A stretch of 64,000 bases of DNA from a bacterium. Lineage in GTDB: Bacteria; Zhuqueibacterota; Zhuqueibacteria; Zhuqueibacterales; Zhuqueibacteraceae. This document shows positions 44,000-53,229 of this stretch, one piece after another. The stretch lies in the NCBI GenBank assembly GCA_023150945.1, contig JAKLJX010000016.1, positions 101,866 to 165,865 on the forward strand, given 5' to 3'. The notes below the pieces were generated by a model that was given only the letters and a program-made list of their open reading frames with translations, had not been told where the DNA came from and made no database searches. The position numbers were made by a program, and so were the translations under genes. Positions within the stretch are counted from its first letter, which is position 1; every line of letters starts with the position of its first letter.

Positions 44000-46900
44000 A
44001 TGAAAAAACTCTTTTTTCTCCTCGTTCTCGCCGGCTGGCCGGGGTTGATGCAGCCCGCAGCGGCGCCGGCACAAACCTCAAGCTCCACGCCCTCGGCCCT
44101 CCGCCCTCCGCCCTCCGAGCTGGGCAAGCCCATCCTCACCGCCTGGCGACCGAACGAATACGGCGCGGAACCGCAAAACTGGGCCATTGTACAGGACGAC
44201 CGCGGGGTGATGTATATTGGCAATAACAGCGGTATTGTGGAATATGACGGCGTTTCCTGGCGGCTGGTTCGATTGCCCAACAAGGGTGCCTGCCGCTCGC
44301 TGGCGAAGGACGAGAATGGCCGTATTTATGCCGGCGGCAAAGGTGATTTCGGCTATTTGGCGCCGGATAGCATTGGACAAATGCGCTTTGTCTCTCTGCT
44401 GCCGCAGGTGCCGGAAGATATGCGCAACTTTACCAATGTGTGGCAGACGCATTATTCGCGGGGAAGTATCTGGTTTAATGCAGGAAACCACCTATTCCGC
44501 TGGACGCCTTCTGCGTCTCCCTCGCAAGATGCAGCGAGGGCCGGCGAGATGAAATGCTGGAAGTCGAGCAGTAGCTTTGGCACTAGCTTTCTTGTTGACG
44601 ACGTCCTCTATTTTCGGCAATCGAAAAAAGGCCTGCTGTACATGGAGAGCGACTCGTTGCAGCTCGTGTCTAACAGTGAGTTATTTGCCAGTGAGTTATT
44701 TACCAACGAGTATATTCCCGTAATGCTGCCGTTTCCGACACTTTCCCCGGATTCTTCTTCTGGTATTTCCGCGAAAGCAGGAATTCCGGCCGCGCAAAAG
44801 CCTCTGGACTCGCGCGCACGCGGGAGTGACGTAACAAGCAAAATGGCGTTGCCGCATCCCCTCCTCGTCGTCACCCGCGGACAAGGACTATTCCGTTACG
44901 ATGGTCAAACCCTCCACCCATTCAAAACCGAAGCGGATGAATTTTTGCGGAGAAATTCAGTCTTTTCCCCTGGCGTGTTGCTCAACGAAGGCCGGCTTCT
45001 GCTCGGTACGATTACCGGAGGCGCAGCGCTGTTGGATCGCCATGGCAAGCTTTTGCAAATCATTGATCGCAATAGCGGCTTGACGGATAACACGGTCTAC
45101 AATCTCTACTCCAATCCCGCCCGACCGGAGACACAGTGGCTGGCGCTCAGCAATGGCATTGCGCACGTGGATGCAACAGGCCCGTTTAGCACTTTTGCTG
45201 CAGATCGTGGACTGGAGGGGATCGTTGGGGATATACAACGTCACCGCGGCGTGCTCTATGCCACCTCCATTCTGGGCATATCTTGGCTTGATACCACCTC
45301 CGGAAATTTCAAACCAGTTAAGACCGTGACAGAGACCGCCGTGGATTTGCTGACTATCGAGGGCCAATTGCTGGCGGCAACCACTGAAGGTGTATATTCC
45401 CTGAATGGTGATCACGCCGCCTTTGTGCGTCGTGCGATCAGAGCCGCCATATTTTGCCGCTCCCGGCAAGACCACCAGCGCGTGTTTGTCGGGCTCTTCA
45501 ATGGCCTAACCTCCATGCGTTTGGAGAATGGCGCTTGGCACGATGAAGGACGGTTGCCCGATCGTCAAGATGAAATCCGAACTCTGGTCGAAATGAACGA
45601 TGGCACGTTATGGGCCGGCACTCGGGCTGCGGGTGTTTTGCGTCTGACCTTTCCTCCAAACCGCAAACACGTCTGGGAAAATGTGCAGGTCGAATTATTC
45701 AGAGCGCAACGCGGCTTGCCGGATGGTGGCGTGGCGGTTTATGAAATCAATGGCGTGCCGTATTTTACGATGCTCGATAATATATACCGTTTCGATACCG
45801 CCCAGCAGCAATTTGTTGTGGATAGCACTTTCATGGTTGTTCCTACTGATGGCGGCTGGATTTTGAACGAGGATCAACGCGGGCGAGTTTGGGTGCTGGG
45901 CAAGGGCATGGCTCTCGGAACGCGGCAGGCCGATGGCACCTACCAGTGGCTGAAAGCCCCGTTCCTGCGTTATTCTGATCGAGGCATTTACACGGTTCAT
46001 TCGGAGGAAGATGGTGTGGTCTGGTTTGGCGGCCCGGATGGAATTATTCGCTACGACTCAAATGTAAGCGTGAATGACACGGCCGATTATCCGGCCCTGG
46101 TGCGGCGTGTGGTGGCGGGGGAAGATTCGCTGATTTTTGGGGGCGCGATTCCGGATGGCTTGTCATCTCTCACCAATGAGCGATTTGACATTCGCTCTAC
46201 GCCCTCTGCCCTCCGCCCTCTGCTCTCTTACGCTCACAACAACCTACGCTTTGCCTATTCCGCCACTGCCTTCGAAGACGCGGGCCGTCTGCAATTTCAA
46301 ACCTGGCTTGAAGGCTTCGATGAACACTGGTCAAACTGGAATAGCAAAACCGAAAAGGAATACACCAATCTGCCGGAGGGTGACTACCACTTTCGCGTGC
46401 GGGCGAAGAATATTTATGAGCATGTGAGCCAGGAAGGCGTGTACAGCTTCAGTATTCTACCGCCGTGGTGGCGCACGTGGTGGGCCTATGCGTTTTATGG
46501 GCTGCTGTTAGCTGCCGGAGTCTTCGCCGTAGATCGTATTCAGCGCCGGCGGCTGCTCAAAAAAGAGCGCGAGGCCGCAGAGATTCGTGAAACCAAATTG
46601 CGCGCACAAACCGTTGAAGCGGAGAACAAAGCCCTGCAATCCGAGAACGCCCGCAAGGAAATGGAACTGCAGAAGACGGCGGAGCTGAAAGCGGCTTATG
46701 ACACTTTGGAAAAAACCTATGAGAATCTCAAAGCCACGCAGCAGCAACTCGTCACGCAAGAAAAGCTCGCCTCGCTCGGCCAGCTCACCGCCGGCATCGC
46801 GCATGAGATCAAGAACCCGCTGAATTTTGTGAATAATTTTGCGGCATTATCAATCGATTTGGCGCAGGAACTGCGGGAGGAGATCGTAAGACGTAAAACG

Positions 46901-47560
46901 AAAAGCGCAAATGGGGATGATTTTGCGGATATTGAGGAGATTCTTGACACGCTGGAACAGAACGCCGAGAAGATCAACCACCACGGCAAGCGTGCGGATA
47001 GCATCGTGAAAAGCATGATGCAGCACGCGCGAGGTTCTTCCGGCCAGCGTGAAATGGCGGACATCAATCAGTTGCTCGATGAGGCAGTGAATCTCACGTA
47101 TCACGGCATGCGGGCGAACGATCCCTCTTTCAACATTACGATTGAAAAGGAGTACGACGAAACCATTGGCAAACTCGAAGTCGTGCCGCAGGATTTGAGT
47201 CGCGTGTTTTTGAACCTCATCAACAACGCGTGCTATGCCGCCTATCAAAAACAAAAAGAAAAAAGAAAAGAGCAGACAGCAGATATAGACAATTTTTCAC
47301 CGACGCTTTCCGTCCTCACCCAAAATCGAGGTAAGCAAATCGAAATCCGCATTCGCGACAACGGCAACGGCATTCCGCCGGACGTTCGCGCGAAGATTTT
47401 CACTCCGTTTTTTACCACCAAGCCGGCCGGACTAGGCACAGGCTTGGGATTATCGATTAGTCATGATATTATTGTACAAGAGCATCGCGGGGAAATTGCA
47501 GTGGAAACGGAGGAAGGGAGGTTTACGGAGTTTGTAGTGAGGCTGCCGAGGAATTCATAA
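44000..47560 (+). CDS. Propeller-type sensor histidine kinase (kinase 2) with in-frame repeat insertions
   Basis: 1186 residues, paralog of kinase 1 without the GAF domain. Signal peptide ([21 protein letters not shown]), Reg_prop beta-propeller ([24 protein letters not shown] onward), Y_Y_Y domain (~740-820), one membrane helix ([19 protein letters not shown]), a coiled coil, and a kinase core: His935 ([16 protein letters not shown]), N box [18 protein letters not shown] boxes [10 protein letters not shown] and GLGTGLGLS. Unusual insertions absent from kinase 1: heptad-encoded [11 protein letters not shown] after the signal peptide (~30-39), a 15-bp duplication ([13 protein letters not shown], ~226-238), a palindromic-repeat-derived segment (~256-278), and [11 protein letters not shown] (~732-743). 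Confidence 0.88.
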   Translation: MKKLFFLLVLAGWPGLMQPAAAPAQTSSSTPSALRPPPSELGKPILTAWRPNEYGAEPQNWAIVQDDRGVMYIGNNSGIVEYDGVSWRLVRLPNKGACRSLAKDENGRIYAGGKGDFGYLAPDSIGQMRFVSLLPQVPEDMRNFTNVWQTHYSRGSIWFNAGNHLFRWTPSASPSQDAARAGEMKCWKSSSSFGTSFLVDDVLYFRQSKKGLLYMESDSLQLVSNSELFASELFTNEYIPVMLPFPTLSPDSSSGISAKAGIPAAQKPLDSRARGSDVTSKMALPHPLLVVTRGQGLFRYDGQTLHPFKTEADEFLRRNSVFSPGVLLNEGRLLLGTITGGAALLDRHGKLLQIIDRNSGLTDNTVYNLYSNPARPETQWLALSNGIAHVDATGPFSTFAADRGLEGIVGDIQRHRGVLYATSILGISWLDTTSGNFKPVKTVTETAVDLLTIEGQLLAATTEGVYSLNGDHAAFVRRAIRAAIFCRSRQDHQRVFVGLFNGLTSMRLENGAWHDEGRLPDRQDEIRTLVEMNDGTLWAGTRAAGVLRLTFPPNRKHVWENVQVELFRAQRGLPDGGVAVYEINGVPYFTMLDNIYRFDTAQQQFVVDSTFMVVPTDGGWILNEDQRGRVWVLGKGMALGTRQADGTYQWLKAPFLRYSDRGIYTVHSEEDGVVWFGGPDGIIRYDSNVSVNDTADYPALVRRVVAGEDSLIFGGAIPDGLSSLTNERFDIRSTPSALRPLLSYAHNNLRFAYSATAFEDAGRLQFQTWLEGFDEHWSNWNSKTEKEYTNLPEGDYHFRVRAKNIYEHVSQEGVYSFSILPPWWRTWWAYAFYGLLLAAGVFAVDRIQRRRLLKKEREAAEIRETKLRAQTVEAENKALQSENARKEMELQKTAELKAAYDTLEKTYENLKATQQQLVTQEKLASLGQLTAGIAHEIKNPLNFVNNFAALSIDLAQELREEIVRRKTKSANGDDFADIEEILDTLEQNAEKINHHGKRADSIVKSMMQHARGSSGQREMADINQLLDEAVNLTYHGMRANDPSFNITIEKEYDETIGKLEVVPQDLSRVFLNLINNACYAAYQKQKEKRKEQTADIDNFSPTLSVLTQNRGKQIEIRIRDNGNGIPPDVRAKIFTPFFTTKPAGLGTGLGLSISHDIIVQEHRGEIAVETEEGRFTEFVVRLPRNS
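44089..44116 (+). repeat. In-frame heptanucleotide repeat in kinase 2 (N-terminal)
   Basis: Four units: GCCCTCG, GCCCTCC, GCCCTCC, GCCCTCC. They encode part of [11 protein letters not shown], directly after the signal peptide. Confidence 0.75.
44767..44832 (+). repeat. REP-like palindromic element inserted in frame in kinase 2
   Basis: Two adjacent imperfect palindromes: TTCCGCGAAAGCAGGAA (44767-44783) and GACTCGCGCGCACGCGGGAGT (44808-44828), separated by ~24 nt. This resembles the common extragenic 'CCCGCGAAAGCGGGAATCC ... GGATTCCCGC..GCGGGAATGAC' repeat, here translated as part of the propeller ([21 protein letters not shown]). Confidence 0.6.
46194..46228 (+). repeat. In-frame heptanucleotide repeat in kinase 2 (before the membrane helix)
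   Basis: Five units: GCTCTAC, GCCCTCT, GCCCTCC, GCCCTCT, GCTCTCT, encoding [11 protein letters not shown] in a loop at the start of the Y_Y_Y domain. Kinase 1 has no such residues at this place. Confidence 0.75.
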
Positions 47561-47577
47561 GAAAGACTCAAAAGCGC

Positions 47578-47655
47578 ACGCAAAGCTGCCAAGGCGCAAA
47601 GACATCGCAAAGTTTTTCTTTGCGGCACCTTTGCGTCTCGGCGTCTTTGCGTGAT
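47578..47655. repeat. Large imperfect palindrome built of CGCAAAG units
   Basis: Left half has ACGCAAAG, GGCGCAAAG and TCGCAAAG; right half the mirror CTTTGCGG, CTTTGCGTC and CTTTGCGTG, meeting at a T-rich centre (AGTTTTTCTTT). It is similar to the intergenic repeats that yield spurious 'TQRRRDAK' proteins in many genomes. It lies just after kinase 2 and could also act as a terminator. Confidence 0.75.
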
Positions 47656-47663
47656 TGTTTTAG

Positions 47664-47906
47664 CCTTGATAAACATGTCAATCCCTCTGTGAGTAACCTG
47701 CGGGTTTTATGGCGGTGATGCATTCGCCAACGCCGGAGGCGTGGCATGTGATGCAACGACATGTTGATCAACGTACATAACGAAGCAACATGCCACCCAG
47801 ATGGAACTGCCGACTTGATTCAATGCCGTTTTTCAAGAAACATTTAATTCCTAGCGGGGATGCGCACATTGGTTTTGAAAACAACCCACCAAACTGGAGA
47901 TACAGC
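47664..47906. other. Intergenic stretch before the first FIST gene
   Basis: About 240 nt with no gene recognised. The FIST frame is open upstream to 47790, but those residues are absent from the tandem paralog and lack a ribosome site, so they are treated as leader. Confidence 0.4.
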
Positions 47907-49091
47907 ATGTCCATCAAATCAGCCGTCGGCTACAGTGAAAACATTGACGAATCTTATGAAGCCGGTCTTGAAATCGGCGGCATGATTCTCGAAAAAATTG
48001 CGCTGCAAGCAAATTCCCTCGGCATTTTGTTCTGCCACATTGAATTTGATTTCACCGAATTATTGAAAGGCATTCGAGAAAAACTCGATATTCCAATTTT
48101 CGGATGCACGACTGCCGGGGAGGCCAACAGTAACGGCTACTTCGAGGAGTCCGCGTCACTGCTGGTCGTTACCTCCGATGACCTCAAGATCGGCATGGGG
48201 GTCGGAGAGAATTTGAGCCAAGACCCTGAAGCCGCGGTGTTGGCCGCATACACTTCCGCCCGCAGCATGTTGGGAGAAGACAAACCGCGGCTGGCCGTGA
48301 CGCTTCCGGACACGGGCTTGACCGCGTCCGCCGAAAAAGTCTTAAGCTTTTTAAAAGCGCATCTCGACGAAGAAGTGCCGATGGTGGGCGGGCTGCCCGC
48401 CGATAATTTACAATTCAAGAAAACGTATCAATTCTGCAAAAACGGCATTTATTCGGATTCGATCCCGTTGCTGTTGCTCGCCGGAAATATCGAACCGCTG
48501 GTGATCACCCGGAGCGGCTGGATTCCCATTGGCAAAAAGGTAACCGCCACGAAAACAGCAGGGAATGTCTTATATGAGATCGATCATCAACCCGCGATAA
48601 ATTATTTGAAGAAATACATCCACGATATCGACGACCCCAATATCTTGGCGTCCTGCCCGCTGGTGCTCCTGGATGAAACCCCGGGCGCGGAAACCGAAAA
48701 GAATTTTGTGATTCGTACCTGCTTTCGCTACAACCAAGAAAATGGCGCCGTCATCTGTAATGGCGATATCCCGGAGAATGCGGCCGTCCAGTTGGCCAGA
48801 GGCTCCAGAGATGATATTCTGGCCGGCGTCGAAGACGCCGTCACCACACTCAGGCAAAAGGCTGCGGACAAGGAATTACATGCGTTACTCTGTTTTAGTT
48901 GCGTGGGCAGGAGGTTGATGCTGGGTCTGGATACGAAAAAAGAGCTGGAGCTTGTGGTCAATAAACTGCCAGCGTCGTGCGCGGTGAATGGATTTTACGG
49001 CACGGGAGAAATCGGCCCCATAGACAGCAGCCTGGAACACTTGAAGAAAAATAAATTTCACAACACGACGATTGTTTTGTGTGCGTTTTGA
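47907..49091 (+). CDS. FIST-domain sensor protein, copy 1
   Basis: 394 residues. FIST_N domain (~1-200) beginning MSIKSAVGYSENIDESYEAG with DIPIFGCTTAGE and VPMVGGLPADNL, and FIST_C domain (~210-394) ending FYGTGEIGPIDSS...NTTIVLCAF. FIST domains bind small molecules, thought to include amino acids, and are coupled to kinases, GGDEF or MCP outputs; this copy is stand-alone and cytoplasmic. ATG 47907 has GGAGA 7 nt upstream and matches the start of the paralog. It is tandem with a second FIST gene and a kinase, suggesting that the FIST proteins feed the kinase. Confidence 0.88.
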   Translation: MSIKSAVGYSENIDESYEAGLEIGGMILEKIALQANSLGILFCHIEFDFTELLKGIREKLDIPIFGCTTAGEANSNGYFEESASLLVVTSDDLKIGMGVGENLSQDPEAAVLAAYTSARSMLGEDKPRLAVTLPDTGLTASAEKVLSFLKAHLDEEVPMVGGLPADNLQFKKTYQFCKNGIYSDSIPLLLLAGNIEPLVITRSGWIPIGKKVTATKTAGNVLYEIDHQPAINYLKKYIHDIDDPNILASCPLVLLDETPGAETEKNFVIRTCFRYNQENGAVICNGDIPENAAVQLARGSRDDILAGVEDAVTTLRQKAADKELHALLCFSCVGRRLMLGLDTKKELELVVNKLPASCAVNGFYGTGEIGPIDSSLEHLKKNKFHNTTIVLCAF

Positions 49092-49174
49092 GAGGTTTGA
49101 AGATTCCAGGATAAGTTCAACACGCTTGGAACCTCTGAACGGAGAACCTCGGAACCCATGAAAGGAGATTTGAT

Positions 49175-50356
49175 ATGTCAATAAAATCAGCCGTTGGCTA
49201 CAGTGAAAATATCGACGAATCCTACGAAGCCGGCCTTGAAATCGGCGGCATGATTCTCGAAAAAATTGCGCTGCAAGCAAATTCCGTCGGCATTTTGTTC
49301 TGCCATATTGAATTTGATTTCGCTGAACTATTAAAAGGCATTCGAGAAAAGCTGGATATCCCAATTTTCGGATGCACAACTTCGGGCGAAGCGAACAATG
49401 ACGGCTATTTCGAAGAGTCAGCGTCATTGATGGTTATAACCTCCGATGCACTTAAGCTTGGCTTTGGCATCGGGGAAAACCTGAGTAAAGATCCGGAAGC
49501 GGCGGTGCATGCTGCTTGCACCTCAGCACAAGCTATGCTGGGAGAAGATAAACCCAAACTGGTATTGACGTTTCCGGATTCATCGTATAGTTTATCCACT
49601 GACCACGTTTTAGGCCTTTTGCAGGACGGTCTTAAAGATGCGCCGATTGTTGGGGGACTACCCGGCGATAATTTTCAATTTAAGAAAACCTACCAATTTT
49701 TTAATGACAGCATCTATTCCGATTCCGTCCCGTTGCTGTTGCTTGCCGGGGATATTGCGCCGCTGATTATCACACGTAGTGGCTGGATTCCCCTGGGGAA
49801 AAAGGTCAAAGCCACAAAATCAGAGGGGAATATCCTGTATGAAATCGACCATCAACCTGCCATCGAGTATTTGAAGAACTATATCCCCAACGTCGATGAC
49901 CCTGACCTTATGGCTGCCTACCCGCTTGCGTTGCTGGATGAATCTCTGGGTGATGATGCTGGAAGTTACTATGTGATCCGTAGCGGTTTCACCTACAGCA
50001 AAGAAAATGGCTCCGTTTTTGGAAATGGCCATATTCCGGAGAATGCGACCCTCCAGATTGCCAGAGGCGCCCGAGAAGATATTCTGGCTGGTGCGGAAGA
50101 AGCGATCACTACGCTTAAACAAAAACTGTCCAACAAGAAAATACATGCCTTACTTTGTTTCAGTTGTGCCGGAAGGCGGCTGATGCTGGGTTTGGAAACG
50201 AAGAAAGAAATTGAGCTTATTCTCAATAACCTGCCAGCAGACTGTGCGGTGAACGGCTTCTACACCAACGGCGAACTCGGTCCCATCGATAGCAGCCTTG
50301 AGCAGTTGAAAAAGAGCCGGTATCACAATACGACGCTGGTTTTGTGTGCGTTTTGA
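49175..50356 (+). CDS. FIST-domain sensor protein, copy 2
   Basis: 393 residues, close paralog of the previous gene (same first 25 residues, same domains, FGCTTSGEAN, GGLPGDNFQFKKTYQF). Tandem duplication followed by divergence; the strongest similarity is at the N-terminus. ATG 49175 has AAAGGAG ~8 nt upstream. It ends 49 nt before the three-GAF kinase, so the three genes are probably one signalling operon. Confidence 0.9.
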   Translation: MSIKSAVGYSENIDESYEAGLEIGGMILEKIALQANSVGILFCHIEFDFAELLKGIREKLDIPIFGCTTSGEANNDGYFEESASLMVITSDALKLGFGIGENLSKDPEAAVHAACTSAQAMLGEDKPKLVLTFPDSSYSLSTDHVLGLLQDGLKDAPIVGGLPGDNFQFKKTYQFFNDSIYSDSVPLLLLAGDIAPLIITRSGWIPLGKKVKATKSEGNILYEIDHQPAIEYLKNYIPNVDDPDLMAAYPLALLDESLGDDAGSYYVIRSGFTYSKENGSVFGNGHIPENATLQIARGAREDILAGAEEAITTLKQKLSNKKIHALLCFSCAGRRLMLGLETKKEIELILNNLPADCAVNGFYTNGELGPIDSSLEQLKKSRYHNTTLVLCAF

Positions 50357-50405
50357 GAGGGCATTTGTAGGCGTGCATCCTGCGCCCAATGAAAAAGGTT
50401 GAACG

Positions 50406-53147
50406 ATGAAAAACAGCAATCAAGATAAACCCGGCCACGCGGAAGATCAAATCAAGCAACTGCAAAAAGAGAACAACCGGTTGCAGCGTATCATTAGACG
50501 CCACGAAACGCAGTTGCAGCATCTCGACAAAATGGCCAGCGCCAATGAGAAGACGAACATCGCTTTGTATAAAGAGCTGGAGGTGCTGCAGCAGCAGGCT
50601 GAGGCGCAAGCCCGCGAGGCGCAGATCGAAGCGGCGCTCGAACGCGTGCGAGCACGGTCGATGGCCATGCACAAAAGCGAAGAGCTTAAAGAGGTAATTC
50701 AGTTGGTATATGAACAATTCGTTCACTTAAATATCAATGTTGAACATACCGGGTTTATTATGGATTATAAAACCAGAGATGATTACAATAGTTGGATAGC
50801 TGACAAGTTCGGGACCCATTCACAAGTCACAATTCCCTATTTTGATTGCGTGTATTACAATCGTTTTAATGAAGCAAAAGAAAAAGGAGAGGATTTCTTT
50901 GCCACTAATTTAAGTTTTGAAGAAAAAAATAAATTTTACCAGGATCTTTTTAAGATTGTTCCCGGATTGCCGGAAGATGCTTTGGAGTTTCTTTTAAGCT
51001 GCCCCGGGCTTGCACTATCAACAGTATTGTTGGATAATGTGGCCTTGTACATCGAAAATCTTGCGGGCACATCTTATACAGATGATGAAAATGCAGCGCT
51101 CATGCGTTTTGGAAAAGTATTCCAGCAAACCTATACCCGTTTTCTCGACCTGCAAAAAGCGGAAGCACAAGCCCGCGAGGCGCAGATCGAAGCGGCGCTG
51201 GAGCGCGTGCGCGCCCGCGCCATGGCCATGCACCACTCCGATGACCTGGATAAGGTAAATAAAGAAATACTAAACCAACTCAATTGGCTTCAGGTACCCG
51301 ACCTGACTGGTGTTACCTTTTATTTGATAGATGAGCATGGATGGGTGAAAGCGTGGGATTTTTCAAGTCCGGGAAACATGGGAAACCCGAATAGTTATGC
51401 GCTTCAATATGACTTTAAAAAGTATGAAATGATGGGAGAACCATTTAAAATTCTCCGGCAAACTGACCTGAACTACTTCGTGGCTGATTATCCCCTTGAA
51501 AAACTTGAGCGGGCTGTTTATGAGTTGGAAGAAATTAATCCTGCAGTTGCCAACGTTTTTAAAGAAGCTTTGGCAAACGGGATATTAACCCATCAATGGA
51601 CTGCTTGTGCCAGAATTTCGGATGGACTGTTAGGTATCGATCTGGCAAGTCCTCCCTCCGAAGACACCAAAACTATTGTATTGAAAATCGCGGGGGCATT
51701 CAACCAGGCCTATCAACGCTTCCTCGACCTGCAACGAGCCGAAGCCCAGGCACGACAAGCCCTCCAACAAGCCTCGCTCGAACGCGTCCGCGCCGAAATC
51801 GCCTCGATGCGCAGCACCGGCGATCTGCAACGCATCACCCCGCTGATCTGGCGCGAGCTGACCACGCTTGGTGTGCCGTTCTTCCGCTGCGGCGTTTTCA
51901 TTATTGATGAGGTGACTGAGCTGACGCATGCGTATCTTTCCACGCCATTGGGGGAGGCGTTTGCCGCGCTGCACATGAAGTTTGACAGCGCGCCTTTCAT
52001 TCATGCGGCGGTGGAGCATTGGCGGCAGCAGCAGGTTTATCGCGAAGAATGGAACCGCGAGCAATTCCTCGCCTGGACGCAGTCGATTCTCAAACTGGGA
52101 TTGATCGACAGTCCGGAGAAATACCAGGCTGGCGGCGAAGCGCCGGAAAAGTTGGTGTTGCACTTCGTCCCGTTCACGCAGGGCATGCTTTATATCGGCA
52201 GCAGCGCAGCGCTTTCAAATGATGAAATTGTGATCGGCCAGGCGCTGGCAAATGCGTTCGGCGTCGCTTACGCGCGCTACGAGGATTTCCAAAGATTGGA
52301 AGCGGCAAAAGCGCAAGTCGAAGCCGCGCTCGAAAATCTCAAGAAGACGCAACAACAGCTCGTCACGCAAGAAAAGCTCGCCTCGCTCGGCCAGCTCACC
52401 GCCGGCATCGCGCACGAGATCAAGAATCCGCTCAACTTCGTGAATAACTTTGCCGCGCTGTCGGTGGATTTGGCGAAGGAACTGCGGGAGGAGATCGTAA
52501 GACGTAAAACGAAAAGCGCAAATGGGGATGATTTTGCGGATATTGAGGAGATTCTTGACACGCTGGAACAGAACGCCGAGAAGATCAACCACCACGGCAA
52601 ACGCGCGGACAGCATCGTGAAAAGCATGATGCAGCACGCACGCGGCTCCTCCGGCCAGCGTGAAATGGCGGACATCAATCAGTTGCTCGATGAGGCAGTG
52701 AATCTCACGTATCACGGCATGCGGGCGAACGATCCCTCTTTCAACATTACGATTGAAAAGGAGTACGACGAGTCGATTGAAAAAATCCAAGTCGTGCCGC
52801 AGGATTTGAGTCGCGTGTTTTTGAACCTCATCAACAACGCGTGCTATGCCGCGCATCAAAAAAAGAAGGCGAGTGCAGATGGTTTCTCGCCGACGCTTTC
52901 TGTCGCAACCAAGAGCGCGGCAGATAAAATCGAAATCCGCATCCGAGACAACGGCAACGGCATTCCGAAAGACATTCGCGAGAAAATTTTCAATCCGTTT
53001 TTTACGACGAAACCAACGGGGCAGGGCACGGGCTTGGGGTTGTCGATCAGCCACGACCTCATCGTGCAGCAGCACCGCGGGGAGATTAAAGTGGAGACGG
53101 AGGAGGGGAAGTTTACGGAGTTTGTCATCAGCTTGCGGAAGGCATGA
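50406..53147 (+). CDS. Cytoplasmic sensor histidine kinase with three GAF-like modules (kinase 3)
   Basis: 913 residues with no membrane segment. N-terminal coiled coil, then three repeated sensor units, the first two preceded by nearly the same coiled-coil linker ([23 protein letters not shown]): modules at ~95-245, ~285-440 and ~470-620. They look like GAF-type folds; I cannot prove the ligand. The kinase core has His670 ([16 protein letters not shown]), N box [17 protein letters not shown] and G boxes [18 protein letters not shown]. The first two modules are clearly AT-richer than the linkers, the third is GC-rich. The core shares long identical DNA with kinase 2. Downstream of two FIST genes. 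Confidence 0.87.
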   Translation: MKNSNQDKPGHAEDQIKQLQKENNRLQRIIRRHETQLQHLDKMASANEKTNIALYKELEVLQQQAEAQAREAQIEAALERVRARSMAMHKSEELKEVIQLVYEQFVHLNINVEHTGFIMDYKTRDDYNSWIADKFGTHSQVTIPYFDCVYYNRFNEAKEKGEDFFATNLSFEEKNKFYQDLFKIVPGLPEDALEFLLSCPGLALSTVLLDNVALYIENLAGTSYTDDENAALMRFGKVFQQTYTRFLDLQKAEAQAREAQIEAALERVRARAMAMHHSDDLDKVNKEILNQLNWLQVPDLTGVTFYLIDEHGWVKAWDFSSPGNMGNPNSYALQYDFKKYEMMGEPFKILRQTDLNYFVADYPLEKLERAVYELEEINPAVANVFKEALANGILTHQWTACARISDGLLGIDLASPPSEDTKTIVLKIAGAFNQAYQRFLDLQRAEAQARQALQQASLERVRAEIASMRSTGDLQRITPLIWRELTTLGVPFFRCGVFIIDEVTELTHAYLSTPLGEAFAALHMKFDSAPFIHAAVEHWRQQQVYREEWNREQFLAWTQSILKLGLIDSPEKYQAGGEAPEKLVLHFVPFTQGMLYIGSSAALSNDEIVIGQALANAFGVAYARYEDFQRLEAAKAQVEAALENLKKTQQQLVTQEKLASLGQLTAGIAHEIKNPLNFVNNFAALSVDLAKELREEIVRRKTKSANGDDFADIEEILDTLEQNAEKINHHGKRADSIVKSMMQHARGSSGQREMADINQLLDEAVNLTYHGMRANDPSFNITIEKEYDESIEKIQVVPQDLSRVFLNLINNACYAAHQKKKASADGFSPTLSVATKSAADKIEIRIRDNGNGIPKDIREKIFNPFFTTKPTGQGTGLGLSISHDLIVQQHRGEIKVETEEGKFTEFVISLRKA

Positions 53148-53229
53148 ATGCCGAATCCGCTGCTTCGGGAAAAACAGTTGACGCGGTTCATTGCTACTCG
53201 CTCGCAATGAGGATCAGAGAGGCCTGTAC

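Noticed and set aside
47461..47676. 71-codon minus frame containing TQRRRDAK-like residues
   Set aside because: Translation of the CGCAAAG palindrome; this type of frame is a known spurious product of the repeat.
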